Shown here: positions 53,543 through 62,585 of the stretch, piece after piece | Layout: each line of letters starts with the position of its first letter | How positions within the stretch are numbered: the first letter of the stretch is position 1 | DNA from: Faecalibacterium sp. An121 | GTDB taxonomy: Bacteria; Bacillota; Clostridia; Oscillospirales; Ruminococcaceae | DNA length: 64,000 nucleotides | Assembly: GCF_002160915.1 (NCBI RefSeq) | Contig: NZ_NFLM01000015.1 | Span: 1-64,000, forward strand | Direction: 5' to 3' | Position numbers and translations under genes: made by a program | Notes under the pieces: model-generated | What the model was told of the DNA's origin: nothing | Databases searched by the model: none | What the model saw: the letters and a program-made list of their open reading frames with translations, nothing else

Positions 53543-53605
53543 TCAGTCCGCAAGCGCCACGATCAGCACGCAGGGCACACCGTCTGCGTTGGTCCATAGA
53601 CTGCT
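53543..53605 (-). pseudogene. C-terminal scrap of a fifth lipoprotein
   Basis: Just after an in-frame stop, the minus strand reads SSLWTNADGVPCVLIVALAD and a stop. The pattern resembles the last strand of the neighbouring lipoproteins. No signal peptide or upstream domain is present. It is short, so chance is possible. Confidence 0.35.
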
Positions 53606-53629
53606 TCAAAATCAAATCAATCCGGTATC

Positions 53630-54073
53630 TTAGTATTTATAGGCAATTACCATGCCTTCTGTACCATCCGATGTAGCAGCGTCTTCCATATCGATAAAGA
53701 CTTTGGTCGTCCCTGTTTGCATATGTGCGGCAACTGTTATGTAAAGAGCGAAATAGTCTTTATTGCTTATGCCTTGCGCCTTGCTCGTATTGATCTGGTC
53801 CATATATGCATCCGTCAGGAAAACAGCATACACGCCATTCTCATTCTGATGGACGCGGTTAAACGCCTCGGACACAGTCATACCGCTGACCACGTCGGCA
53901 AAGTCTTTAGCCGCAGCCGCCGTCTCGCTGGAAGTAGTCGCCCGCACACTGTAACCAGCAGCACTCAGCATCGTATTTGTCTTGGCATAGCTTCCGCCAC
54001 CGCCGCAAGCGGTCAGCATGGTCAACGCCAGCATCAAAGACAGGACCAGAGCCAACAGTTTTTTCAGTTTCAT
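53630..54073 (-). CDS. Small lipoprotein 4
   Basis: A 147-residue lipoprotein with signal peptide MKLKKLLALVLSLMLALTML and lipobox LTACGGGG. Its signal peptide is nearly that of lipoprotein 3, while the mature part differs, ending AATSDGTEGMVIAYKY. It is the first gene of the four in transcription order. No terminator is seen directly after it. Confidence 0.77.
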   Translation of the reverse strand: MKLKKLLALVLSLMLALTMLTACGGGGSYAKTNTMLSAAGYSVRATTSSETAAAAKDFADVVSGMTVSEAFNRVHQNENGVYAVFLTDAYMDQINTSKAQGISNKDYFALYITVAAHMQTGTTKVFIDMEDAATSDGTEGMVIAYKY

Positions 54074-54244
54074 AAACCTATTACACCTCATTTCCAGTTT
54101 TTGTTTGGATGGTCAGGGCGGGGAACTCGCCCGCTGGTTGGAAGTATTGTAGCACACTTTTCACAATTCTTCCACAAAATTGTAACACTTCGCCGGTTCA
54201 TTGTCATAAAATGCAGGCGTAGGCTGCGGCAGGGCAAAAAAAAT

Positions 54245-54382
54245 TCCCCCGGCGGTGGTGAGCCGCCGGGGGCATATATGCAAGGGTCCGTGGATAAGCA
54301 GATTTGGTGCTGCACAGGACAAAAGCTTTTTTGCCCGCAGCCAAAAGATAGGAAAGCCGCCAGGCAGCTTTACCTGAATTGT
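54245..54382 (-). ncRNA. Candidate small RNA or lipoprotein leader
   Basis: A transcript from the promoter at 54389-54417 would start near 54382 and meet a strong terminator (54245-54273: CCCCCGGCGG with CCGCCGGGGG and TTTTTTTT). Between them is no ORF of note, but a hairpin in which GCTGC and GGCAAAA pair with TTTTGTC and GCAGC. It is either a free small RNA or an attenuated leader of lipoprotein 4. Confidence 0.5.
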
Positions 54383-54388
54383 GTGAAA

Positions 54389-54417
54389 AGCATATCACAA
54401 TTTTCACAACTTGTCAA
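54389..54417 (-). promoter_or_regulatory. Promoter upstream of the candidate small RNA
   Basis: On the minus strand TTGACA (54412-54417) and TATGCT (54389-54394) are 17 bases apart. A TTGTGAAAA half and a TTTTCACAA half overlap it and could form an operator. Confidence 0.65.
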
Positions 54418-54470
54418 CATTCTTATCACACTTTTTCTTTCAAAAATTTTCCTGCCCCCGGCACAGAAAA

Positions 54471-54491
54471 GCCCCGCCGCAGCGGCGGGGC
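54471..54491 (-). terminator. Terminator of the MATE gene
   Basis: GCCCCGCCGC pairs with GCGGCGGGGC around a single base, with TTTTC next on the minus strand. It lies eight bases past the MATE stop. Confidence 0.8.
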
Positions 54492-54498
54492 GGAAGGT

Positions 54499-55884
54499 TC
54501 AGTGCGGGCGGGACTTGTCCCGGCTGGCCTTGATGTAGGGGTCGTTCCAGTAACTCCAGAGCAGCTGGGCGCACATAAAACACCAGATCACCGGCTCACA
54601 GAGGATGACGGCATTGTAGCCGAAGCGCGGGATGAAGAACAGCATGAACAGGATCTTGCCCACCAGCTCGATGCCGCTGGAGATCAGGGGCAGGACCTTC
54701 TGGCCCAGGCTCTGCAAAGCATAGCGGGTGGCCAGCAGCACCCCCAGTACCGAATAGAAGGGGGCGTTCCACACCAGATACCGGGCGCCGTTTTCCAGCA
54801 CCACCGGTGCGCTGGAGCCGGATACCAGCCGCACCAGCACCCCGGAGAACAGGCTCATCAGCACGGTCATCACGATGGCGGTGCCAAAGGCAAACATCCA
54901 GATCTGCTTCATCCCCTTGCGGATGCGGTCGGGCTTGTCGGCGCCGCGGTTCTGGGACACAAAGGTGGAGCCCGCCGTGGCCATGGCGATCACCGGCATA
55001 TCGGTGAAGGTAAACAGCTTCCGGGCGGCGGTATGCCCCGCAATGACCAGGGTGCCCAGACCGTTGATGCCGTATTGCAGGATCACCGACCCTGCCGACA
55101 CGATGCTGCTCATCAGGCCCATGGACAGGCCCTGGGTGATCAGTTCGCGGTAGAGGCCCTTCTCCAGCCGGAAATGCCTGCGGCTGGGCACCAGGTGCTT
55201 TGCATACCGGAGGATATACACGATGCACAGCGCCACCGACAGCGCCTGGGACAGCACGGTAGCCACCGCGGCGCCCCGCACCCCCATCTCCAGGCCGGCC
55301 ACAAACCAGTAGTCCAGCCCCACATTGAGGCAGGAGGAGAAGATCAAAAACACCAGCGGCATGACGCTGTTGCCCACCGCCCGCAGCAGCGCCGCGCACA
55401 GGTTGTAGGCAAACATCACCACCACAAACCGGGCGATCTCGATGATGTAGCTGTACGCCTCGTCCAGGATCTCGGGCGGGGTGTCCAGCGCCTGCAGCAG
55501 AGGCCGCAGAAACAGCAGCCCGAAGATGGTGATGAGCGCCGACGCCACCAGCCCAATGACCATCGACCCCGCCACCGTCTTTTTGACCTTGTCGGGGTCC
55601 TGGGCGCCGTAGGCCCGGGCGGTGACAATGGCCAGGCCGTTGCCAATGCCCAGGCCAAAGCCCACCAGCAGCTCATAGATGGACGCGCAGGCTCCCACTG
55701 CCGCCAGGGATGTATCCCCCAGCACATTGCCCACGATCATGGCGTCCGCCGCGTTGTACAGCTGCTGGAACAGGTTGGATATAAAAATAGGGATCGCGAA
55801 CAGCAACAGGTTGCGGAAGATGGGCCCATGCAGCAGGTCCACCTGGCGGCCCCTGCCCCGGCCCATGGTCTGTGTCATCTCCAT
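54499..55884 (-). CDS. MATE-family efflux transporter
   Basis: A 461-residue membrane protein with about twelve hydrophobic segments in two pseudo-symmetric halves. PIFISNLFQQLYNAADAMIV then GNVLGDTSLAAVGA (about 31-64) is the typical first-half MATE motif. Such proteins export drugs or cationic compounds using H+ or Na+ gradients. GGAGG precedes the ATG at 55884. A terminator-like hairpin separates it from the his operon, so it is probably expressed at least partly on its own. Confidence 0.92.
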   Translation of the reverse strand: MEMTQTMGRGRGRQVDLLHGPIFRNLLLFAIPIFISNLFQQLYNAADAMIVGNVLGDTSLAAVGACASIYELLVGFGLGIGNGLAIVTARAYGAQDPDKVKKTVAGSMVIGLVASALITIFGLLFLRPLLQALDTPPEILDEAYSYIIEIARFVVVMFAYNLCAALLRAVGNSVMPLVFLIFSSCLNVGLDYWFVAGLEMGVRGAAVATVLSQALSVALCIVYILRYAKHLVPSRRHFRLEKGLYRELITQGLSMGLMSSIVSAGSVILQYGINGLGTLVIAGHTAARKLFTFTDMPVIAMATAGSTFVSQNRGADKPDRIRKGMKQIWMFAFGTAIVMTVLMSLFSGVLVRLVSGSSAPVVLENGARYLVWNAPFYSVLGVLLATRYALQSLGQKVLPLISSGIELVGKILFMLFFIPRFGYNAVILCEPVIWCFMCAQLLWSYWNDPYIKASRDKSRPH

Positions 55885-55926
55885 GTGACCTCCGTGTTTT
55901 CGTTTGTGGCGGCGGCTGTGCCGCGC

Positions 55927-55963
55927 AAAAGCACGGCCCCCGTTCTTTCGACGGAAGCCGTGC
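55927..55963 (-). terminator. Probable terminator of the his operon
   Basis: GCACGGCTTCCGT pairs imperfectly with ACGGGGGCCGTGC on the minus strand, then TTTTGC. It lies 22 bases after the histidinol-phosphatase stop. Confidence 0.6.
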
Positions 55964-55984
55964 AAGTCGATGATCGGTTCAATT

Positions 55985-56821
55985 TCAGAGCTGCTGGGTC
56001 TCAAAGCCGGCTCCGGTCAGCACCTGGACGCTGGCAAAGCCGGCGGCCTTGATCTGGCGGGCCGCCTCCTCGTAGCCAAAGGTCAGGCAATCGACCGAGT
56101 GGGCGTCGGCGGTGATGATGACCTTGCCGTCCATCCGGCGCCACTCCTGCAGCAGCCAGTCGCTGGGGTAAAAGTCATCCCGGTAGCCGCGGAACACCGC
56201 GCCGGTGTTCACCTCCAGCAGGCAGCCGGCATCCCGGGCAGCCTCCAGGGCCCCCATGGCCGCCGCGTGGTAGCGGGGGGAGGACTCATCGAAGAAAGCG
56301 CCGTCCCGGTTCAGCTTTTTGATCAGGTCCAGATGGCCCAGAATATCGGGCCGGAGGGCCGCCACCTGGGCCACCGAGGCGTAGTAGGCCTCCACAGCCG
56401 CCAGGCCATCCCCTCCAAAGTCGGTGTCGATGCAGGTCTGCAGATCCTGCTTGCGGAAATCGATCTCGTAGTACTTGCCGCTGACAGACCCATGGAGATA
56501 GTGGACGCTGCCGATCCAATAGTCGTAGCCGACGCGCTTGTCCTCCGAGAACTGATCCCACTCGATGCCGCAGAGGATGTCCACCTTGCCCTTGTACTCG
56601 GCCTTCAGCTTTGCGATGGTGGCCTTGTACTGGGCGGTGCGCCGGGGGCTCATGCAATATTCCCGGTCGCAGGGGGTATAGCTGTGCCCCGTGAAGCCCA
56701 GCGTCGTCAGCCCCTGGGCGCAGGCGGCAGAAGCCATCTCCTGTAAGGTATTTTTGCCGTCGCACAGCGTCGAGTGGCAGTGGACGCTGGATCTCATGAA
56801 GTCTGCCATAGCCTTGCTCAC
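55985..56821 (-). CDS. Histidinol-phosphatase, PHP type
   Basis: A 278-residue PHP-domain phosphatase (HisJ/HisK type), which removes phosphate from histidinol phosphate. [14 protein letters not shown] (about 12-25) carries the first metal-binding His pair, GFTGHSYTP and GIEWDQF the next, and [11 protein letters not shown] the last. The start is a GTG at 56821 whose GTGA overlaps the hisIE stop, giving coupled translation. Its place in the operon supports the assignment. Confidence 0.92.
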   Translation of the reverse strand: MSKAMADFMRSSVHCHSTLCDGKNTLQEMASAACAQGLTTLGFTGHSYTPCDREYCMSPRRTAQYKATIAKLKAEYKGKVDILCGIEWDQFSEDKRVGYDYWIGSVHYLHGSVSGKYYEIDFRKQDLQTCIDTDFGGDGLAAVEAYYASVAQVAALRPDILGHLDLIKKLNRDGAFFDESSPRYHAAAMGALEAARDAGCLLEVNTGAVFRGYRDDFYPSDWLLQEWRRMDGKVIITADAHSVDCLTFGYEEAARQIKAAGFASVQVLTGAGFETQQL

Positions 56822-57453
56822 TGCATCCTTTCTTGTTTGACCTTGTGGTCAATGATATGTCGTTTTTCCAGCTCACGGGTGATGTCCTCCACCGTGATGC
56901 CGGCCTGTACCATCAGCACCAGCAGATGATAGGCCAAGTCGCCGATCTCATAGACCGTCTCGGCTTTGTCCTCCTTTTCGCCGGCAATGATGACCTCGGT
57001 GCACTCCTCGCCCACCTTTTTGAGGATTTTTTCTTTCCCTTTTTCAAACAGGTAAGACGTGTAGCTGCCCGGCTGGGGCCGGTCCCGGCGGCCCCGGATC
57101 AGGTCGTAGAGGCCCTGCCAGCTGAACTGCTTGCACGCTTCGCTGACATACACCGGCTGGAAAAAGCAGCTCTCGGCGCCGGTATGGCAGGCAGGGCCGC
57201 TCTTGATCACTTCCACCACCAGGGCGTCCCCGTCGCAGTCGGCCGTGATGGACACCACCTGCTGGACGTTGCCGCTGGTCTCCCCCTTGCGCCAGATCGC
57301 CTGGCGGCTGCGGCTCCAGAACACCGTCCGCCCCTCGGCAATGGTCAGGGCCAGGGCCTCGGCGTTCATATAAGCCAGGGTGAGCACTTCTTTGGTGTAA
57401 TGATCCTGCACGATGGCGGGGATCAGGCCTTTGTCATCAAATTTCAGTTCCAT
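56818..57453 (-). CDS. hisIE: Bifunctional HisI/HisE
   Basis: A 211-residue fusion performing steps 2 and 3 of histidine synthesis. The cyclohydrolase half (HisI) shows [30 protein letters not shown] and [13 protein letters not shown], holding Zn and Mg ligands. The pyrophosphohydrolase half (HisE, from about 120) has [22 protein letters not shown] precedes the ATG at 57453. It overlaps the phosphatase gene by four bases; 66 bases separate it from hisF. Confidence 0.95.
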   Translation of the reverse strand: MELKFDDKGLIPAIVQDHYTKEVLTLAYMNAEALALTIAEGRTVFWSRSRQAIWRKGETSGNVQQVVSITADCDGDALVVEVIKSGPACHTGAESCFFQPVYVSEACKQFSWQGLYDLIRGRRDRPQPGSYTSYLFEKGKEKILKKVGEECTEVIIAGEKEDKAETVYEIGDLAYHLLVLMVQAGITVEDITRELEKRHIIDHKVKQERMQ

Positions 57454-57519
57454 AGCTTCTCCTGTCCGCAAAGGGAACATACTAACAGTTTATCCTATTC
57501 CGGTCCGATATGCAAGAGG

Positions 57520-58275
57520 TCACAGGCGCATTTCCACCCCATTTTTTGCAAGATAGGCCTTCAGCTGGGGGATGGAGAGGAGTTTCTGGTGGAAGATGCC
57601 CGCCGCCAGCCCGGCGTCTATCCCCTTGTGGCGGAACAGCTCCAGGAAATCCTCCTGTTTGCCGGCGCCGCCCGAGGCGATGATGGGCACGCTGACCCGG
57701 GCGGCCACCGCGTCCAGCAGTTCCAGGTCAAAGCCGCCCCGCACCCCGTCGGTGTCGATGCTGTTGAGGCACACTTCTCCCGCGCCGGCGGCTACGCACC
57801 GGGCGATCCAGTCCAAAGCGTCCCGGCCGGTGTCCTCCCGGCCCCCTTTGGCAAACACATGGAACTGCCCGTCCACCCGCTTGACGTCGGCCGAGAGCAC
57901 CACGCACTGGCTGCCATAGCGCCGGGCCGCCGCCGGGATCAGCCCGGGGTCCCGCAGGGCCCCCGAGTTGACCGACACCTTGTCCGCCCCGCACTTGAGC
58001 ACCCGGTCAAAGTCCTCCAGGGTGTTGATGCCGCCCCCCACCGTCAGGGGGATGAAGATCTCCTCCGCCACCTTGGTGAGGATATCGGTAAAGAGGGCCC
58101 GGCCCTCAAAGCTGGCGGCGATGTCGTAGAACACCAGCTCGTCGGCGCCGTCGGCGTTGTACATCCGGGCCATCTCCACCGGGTCGGCCACGTCCCGCAC
58201 CCCCTGGAAGTTGACCCCCTTGACCACCCTGCCGCTGCGCACGTCCAGGCAGGGGATGATCCGTTTGGCGATCAT
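57520..58275 (-). CDS. hisF: Imidazole glycerol phosphate synthase, HisF subunit
   Basis: A 251-residue (beta-alpha)8 barrel that joins ammonia from HisH to PRFAR, giving IGP and AICAR. The start IAKRIIPCLDVRSGRVVKGV includes the first catalytic Asp, and IASGGAGKQEDF the C-terminal phosphate site. Its ATGA start overlaps the hisA stop. Confidence 0.97.
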   Translation of the reverse strand: MIAKRIIPCLDVRSGRVVKGVNFQGVRDVADPVEMARMYNADGADELVFYDIAASFEGRALFTDILTKVAEEIFIPLTVGGGINTLEDFDRVLKCGADKVSVNSGALRDPGLIPAAARRYGSQCVVLSADVKRVDGQFHVFAKGGREDTGRDALDWIARCVAAGAGEVCLNSIDTDGVRGGFDLELLDAVAARVSVPIIASGGAGKQEDFLELFRHKGIDAGLAAGIFHQKLLSIPQLKAYLAKNGVEMRL

Positions 58276-59009
58276 AGCGCGTCTCCTTTCCCCCGGCCAA
58301 GCCGCTCCAGGCATTCGGCCAGGTCCAATGCGCCGGTGTAGAGGCTCTTGCCCAGGATGGCTGCGGCTGCCCCCAGCCGCTCCAGCTGTTCCAGTTCCTC
58401 CATCCGGGTGATCCCTCCGCTGGCCGTCACGGCGACCCCTGGCAGGGCCCCGCACAGCTGGCGGTACAAGTCCAGGTTGGTGCCCTGCATCGCGCCGTCC
58501 CGGGAGATGTCGGTGACGATGAGGGCGGTGCAGCCCGCGTCGGCCAGCCGGCGGCAGAACGCCAGCCCCTCCACGCCGCTGTCCTCGCGCCAGCCGTGAA
58601 TGGCCGCCATCCCCTGCCGCAGGTCCACCCCCACCGCCAGGCGGCTGCCGTAGGTTCGCAGCATCCGGGCGGCAAAGGCAAAATCCGTCACCGCCGCACT
58701 GCCCAGGATGCACCGGCCCACCCCCAGCTCGAGATACCGCTCGATCTGGGCCTGGGTGCGGATGCCGCCCCCCACCTCCACATACAGGCCCCCCTGCTCC
58801 ACAATGGCGCGGATGGCCTGGACGTTGGCGGGGACGCCGTCCCGGGCGCCGTCCAGATCCACCAGATGGAGGCAGCGGGCCCCCGCCCGGCGGAACGCAT
58901 CGGCCTGGGCGCAGGGGTCTGCGCCATACACCGTCATCTTGTCGTAGTCCCCCCGGGTCAGCCGGACCACCCGGCCCTCCCGCAGGTCAATGGCTGGAAA
59001 CAGCTCCAT
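58272..59009 (-). CDS. hisA: ProFAR isomerase HisA
   Basis: A 245-residue (beta-alpha)8 barrel isomerase. ELFPAIDLREGRVVRLTRGD has the catalytic Asp and VTDISRDGAMQGTN the second. The phosphate-binding TASGGITRMEEL follows. It is homologous to hisF, with which it overlaps. Twelve bases separate it from hisH. Confidence 0.97.
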   Translation of the reverse strand: MELFPAIDLREGRVVRLTRGDYDKMTVYGADPCAQADAFRRAGARCLHLVDLDGARDGVPANVQAIRAIVEQGGLYVEVGGGIRTQAQIERYLELGVGRCILGSAAVTDFAFAARMLRTYGSRLAVGVDLRQGMAAIHGWREDSGVEGLAFCRRLADAGCTALIVTDISRDGAMQGTNLDLYRQLCGALPGVAVTASGGITRMEELEQLERLGAAAAILGKSLYTGALDLAECLERLGRGKGDAL

Positions 59010-59021
59010 ACCTTCGCCCCC

Positions 59022-59633
59022 TTACAATTCCGCAAAGGCCTGCAGGATGCGCAGGCCGGTGTCGCCGCTCTTTTCGGGGTGGAACTGGGCGCCGTACACC
59101 CAGCCCTCCCGCACCACGCCCGTCACCGGGATGGAATATTCGCTGACCGCCAGGGTGCTGGCGGCGCAGTCTTTGCCGTAGTAGCTGTGGACATAGTAGA
59201 CATACTCCCCCTGCCGCAGATAGCGGAACAGTGGGTCCTGGGGGCGCAGCAGCTCCAGGGCGTTCCAGCCGATCTGGGGCACCTTGAGGGCGGGGTCAGC
59301 CAGGTCGGGGGCCAGGGGGCACACCCGTCCCGGCACCAGCCCCAGCCCGGCATGGCGGCCATACTCATAGCTCTCCTCAAACAACAGCTGCATCCCCAGG
59401 CAGATGCCCAGCAGGGGCTTGCGGGCGGCTTCGGCCTGCACCACCGGCACAAGGCCGCGCCGTTCGAGCTGCTCCATGGCATCCCCAAAGGCCCCCACCC
59501 CGGGCAGGATCACCCGGTCGGCGGCCCGGATCACCTCCGGGTCGGCGGTGACGGCGGCCTCCAGCCCGAGATGCCGCAGGCTGGAGCGCAGGCTGAACAG
59601 GTTTCCCACCCCGTAATCGATCACAGCGATCAT
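59022..59633 (-). CDS. hisH: Imidazole glycerol phosphate synthase, HisH subunit
   Basis: A 203-residue glutamine amidotransferase feeding ammonia to HisF. The triad is visible: Cys in PLLGICLGMQLLFE, His and Glu in GAQFHPEKSG. VIDYGVGNLFSL begins the fold. The start at 59633 overlaps the hisB stop by four bases. Confidence 0.97.
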   Translation of the reverse strand: MIAVIDYGVGNLFSLRSSLRHLGLEAAVTADPEVIRAADRVILPGVGAFGDAMEQLERRGLVPVVQAEAARKPLLGICLGMQLLFEESYEYGRHAGLGLVPGRVCPLAPDLADPALKVPQIGWNALELLRPQDPLFRYLRQGEYVYYVHSYYGKDCAASTLAVSEYSIPVTGVVREGWVYGAQFHPEKSGDTGLRILQAFAEL

Positions 59634-60220
59634 ACCAGCAGTCCTTTCGTCGAGGGGATCTCGTCCCGGTGTGCGCGGTCCACCTGCACGGCGGCGGCCA
59701 GCGCCCGGGCCGCCCCCTTATAGCAGGCTTCCAGGATGTGGTGGCTGTTCTCCCCTGCCAGCTGCACCAGGTGCACCGTGCAGGGCACGCTGCGGGCAAA
59801 GCCCATCCAGAACTCCTTGGCGCACTCCACGTCAAAGTCCCCCACCTTCTCGGTGGGGCAGCGCACCGCCCAGTTGAGGGTGCACCGGCCCGACAGGTCC
59901 ACTGCGCACAGCACCAGCGCCTCATCCATGGGCAGGCAGAAGCTGCCGTACCGCTGGATCCCCCGCATCTCCCCCAGCCCTTTGCGGAAGGCCTGTCCCA
60001 GGGCGATGCCCACATCCTCGGCGGTGTGGTGATAGTCCACCTCCACATCCCCGTGGCAGGTCAGCACCAGGTCAAAGCGGCCATGCCGGGCAAACAGCTC
60101 CAGCATATGGTTCAAAAAGCCGCAGCCCGTATCCACCTGGTAGATGCCCGCGCCGTCCAGGTCCAGCGTCAGCTCGATCTGGGTCTCGGCGGTGTTGCGC
60201 TCCAAACGCACTTCCCGCAT
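59630..60220 (-). CDS. hisB: Imidazoleglycerol-phosphate dehydratase
   Basis: A 196-residue dehydratase, the monofunctional form. Metal-binding motifs are GFLNHMLELFARHGRFDL, DYHHTAEDVGIALG and NSHHILEACYKGAARAL. The start at 60220 gives the usual N-terminus REVRLERNTAETQIEL. Two bases separate it from the hisC stop. Confidence 0.97.
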   Translation of the reverse strand: MREVRLERNTAETQIELTLDLDGAGIYQVDTGCGFLNHMLELFARHGRFDLVLTCHGDVEVDYHHTAEDVGIALGQAFRKGLGEMRGIQRYGSFCLPMDEALVLCAVDLSGRCTLNWAVRCPTEKVGDFDVECAKEFWMGFARSVPCTVHLVQLAGENSHHILEACYKGAARALAAAVQVDRAHRDEIPSTKGLLV

Positions 60221-60222
60221 GG

Positions 60223-61293
60223 TCAGCACTCTCCTTTCAAAGCCGTGTCCACGGCGTCCAGCACTTTTTCCATCTGTTCCAGGGTGCCCACCGTGATCCG
60301 CAGCCAGTCCCCGATGCGGGACGGCGTATCGAAGCGGCGGACCAGCACCCCCTGCTGCCACAGCCGCCGGAACAGTTCCGGCCCCGGCATGGCGTCGGTG
60401 CGGGCAAACAGGAAATTCGCCTTGCTGTCGGTCAGCTCAAAGCCGCGCCGGGCCAGCTGTTCGGCGGTCCACTGCCGGCACTGGATGATCTGCCTGCGCG
60501 TCTCCTCAAAAAACCGGTGCTGCCGCAGCGAGGCCACCCCCGCCGCCTGGGCCAGCCGGCTGACGTTGTAGGGGTTGAGGCTGGTGCGCACCCGGTCCAG
60601 GTCCTCGATCAGTTCGGGGCTGCCCAGCGCCAGCCCCAGACGTGCCCCCGCCAGCTGCCGCGACTTGGAAAAGGTGCGGATCACCAGCAGATTTTTGTAT
60701 CGTTCCAGCAAGGGCAGGCAGCTGTCCGCCCCAAAATCCACATAGGCCTCGTCCACCAGCACCACGTTGTCCGGGTTGGAGGCCGCCACCCGGGCCAGGG
60801 CTTTGGGGGGCAGGGCGATGCCGGTGGGGGCGTTGGGGTTGGCGATGACCACCGTCTGCCCCAGCCCGCAGTAATCGCCGGGATCCAGCGTCAGGTCCGG
60901 CCGCAGGGGGATGATATGGGCCGGCACGCCCAGCAGGCTGCACAGGCAGCTGTAAAAGCCGTAGGTGACATCCGCAAAGGCCAGGGGCCGTCCGCTGTCA
61001 CAGAAGGCCCGCAGGGCAAAATAGAGCACCTCGTCGCTGCCGTTGCCCGCCAGGACCTGTTCGGGCTGCAGGCCGTAGGCCTCCGCAGCCGCCTGACGCA
61101 GCTGGCGGCAGCAGGGGTCGGGATAGAGGTGCAGCCGCATCTCCTCCTCCCTTATGGCATCCATCACCGCCGTAGGGGGCGGGAAGGGACTTTCGTTGGT
61201 GTTCAGCTTCACCACTCCCTGCGTATTCTGGGGCTGGCTGCCCGGCTGATAGGGGGTGACAGCCTCCATGGCAGGGCTGAGGAAACGGCTCAC
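60223..61293 (-). CDS. hisC: Histidinol-phosphate aminotransferase
   Basis: A 356-residue PLP enzyme. The PLP Lys lies in IRTFSKSRQLAGARLGLAL, with NPNAPTG and DEAYVDFG typical of the family. The start is a GTG at 61293 that overlaps the hisD stop (GTGA); the product then begins SRFLSPAMEAVTPYQPG, the normal point. Confidence 0.96.
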   Translation of the reverse strand: MSRFLSPAMEAVTPYQPGSQPQNTQGVVKLNTNESPFPPPTAVMDAIREEEMRLHLYPDPCCRQLRQAAAEAYGLQPEQVLAGNGSDEVLYFALRAFCDSGRPLAFADVTYGFYSCLCSLLGVPAHIIPLRPDLTLDPGDYCGLGQTVVIANPNAPTGIALPPKALARVAASNPDNVVLVDEAYVDFGADSCLPLLERYKNLLVIRTFSKSRQLAGARLGLALGSPELIEDLDRVRTSLNPYNVSRLAQAAGVASLRQHRFFEETRRQIIQCRQWTAEQLARRGFELTDSKANFLFARTDAMPGPELFRRLWQQGVLVRRFDTPSRIGDWLRITVGTLEQMEKVLDAVDTALKGEC

Positions 61294-62585
61294 TGCGCCC
61301 CGCCCCCTTCCTCTGCAAAGCGGATGGTGACGCTGCGGGCGTGGGCCGCCAGACCCTCCTGCATGGCAAAACCGGCCACCTGGTCTTTGGCGGCTGCCAG
61401 GGCGTCCGGGGTGTAATAGATGAAGCTGGAGCGCTTGACAAAGTCCTCCACCCCCAGCGGGCTGGAAAAGCGGGCCGTGCCCCCGGTGGGCAGGGTGTGG
61501 TTGGGTCCCGCAAAGTAGTCGCCCAGGGCCTCGGGCACATGGCGTCCCAAAAAGATGCTGCCCGCGTTCCGGATGCGGCCCAGCAGGGCAAAGGGGTCGG
61601 CCACGCACAGTTCCAGGTGTTCGGGGGCGATGGTGTTGCACACCTCCACCCCCTGGTCCAGGTTATCGCAGAGGATGATCTTGCCGTTGGCCTCGATGCT
61701 GGCCCGGGCGATGGCGGCCCGGGGCAAAACGGCCAGCTGCTGCTCCACCTGCGTCTGGACGGCGCGGGCCAGAGCCTCGCTGTCGGTCACCAGCACAGGG
61801 CTTGCCAGCCGGTCGTGTTCGGCCTGGCTGAGCAGGTCCGCCGCCACCCAGGCGGGATCACACCCGCCGTCGGCCAGCACCAGGATCTCACTGGGGCCGG
61901 CCACCATGTCGATCCCCACCTGGCCGAATACGCGGCGCTTGGCCGCCGCCACATACACATTGCCGGGGCCCACGATCTTGTCCACCGCCGGGATGGTCCG
62001 GGTGCCATAGGCCAGGGCCGCAATGGCCTGGGCCCCGCCCGCCTTATAGATATGGGTGACCCCCGCCACCGAGGCCGCCGCCAAAATGGCGGGCGCTACC
62101 CGGCCGTCCGGGCCGGGCGGGGTGGTCATGAGGATCTCGGGCACACCCGCCACCCGGGCCGGGATAACATCCATCAGCACGGTGGAGGGATAGGCCGCCG
62201 TGCCGCCCGGCACATACACCCCCGCGCGGGCCACCGGGGTATATTTTTGGCCCAGCACCACCCCGTCCTCCCGGGTGATCACAAAGCCCTGGGGCAGCTG
62301 GCGGCGGTGGAACGCCTCGATGTTGGCGGCAGCCTGCCGCAGGATCTCCAGAAAAGCCGGGTCCACCTGCTCGAGGGCCTGTTCCATCTCGGCGGGCGTC
62401 ACCTCCAGCGCATCCAGTTTTGCCCCGTCGAACCGGAGGGCGTAGTCCCGCAGGGCGTCGTCCCCCCGCGCCCGCACCTGGGCGATGATGGCATCCACCG
62501 CCGCCTCCACTTCGGGCTGGGCGGCGGGGTCCCGGTTGAGGATCTGGCCGGGGGCCAGGTCTTGCAGTCTGTACAGACGGATCAT
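61290..62585 (-). CDS. hisD: Histidinol dehydrogenase
   Basis: A 431-residue zinc-dependent, NAD-linked enzyme catalysing the last two steps. Motifs include GVYVPGGTAAYPSTVLMDVI, GPGNVYVAAAKR, MVAGPSEILVLAD and LLSQAEHD. AAAGGAGG precedes the ATG at 62585, which overlaps the hisZG stop by four bases. Confidence 0.97.
   Translation of the reverse strand: MIRLYRLQDLAPGQILNRDPAAQPEVEAAVDAIIAQVRARGDDALRDYALRFDGAKLDALEVTPAEMEQALEQVDPAFLEILRQAAANIEAFHRRQLPQGFVITREDGVVLGQKYTPVARAGVYVPGGTAAYPSTVLMDVIPARVAGVPEILMTTPPGPDGRVAPAILAAASVAGVTHIYKAGGAQAIAALAYGTRTIPAVDKIVGPGNVYVAAAKRRVFGQVGIDMVAGPSEILVLADGGCDPAWVAADLLSQAEHDRLASPVLVTDSEALARAVQTQVEQQLAVLPRAAIARASIEANGKIILCDNLDQGVEVCNTIAPEHLELCVADPFALLGRIRNAGSIFLGRHVPEALGDYFAGPNHTLPTGGTARFSSPLGVEDFVKRSSFIYYTPDALAAAKDQVAGFAMQEGLAAHARSVTIRFAEEGGGAQ

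Noticed and set aside
54379-56052. Long plus-strand ORF of 557 codons opposite the MATE gene
   Set aside because: Low-complexity His/Gln/Gly-rich translation typical of the antisense strand of a GC-rich membrane-protein gene.
56833-59723. Long plus-strand ORFs opposite the his operon
   Set aside because: They mirror hisIE, hisF, hisA and hisH and have no start signals or domains.
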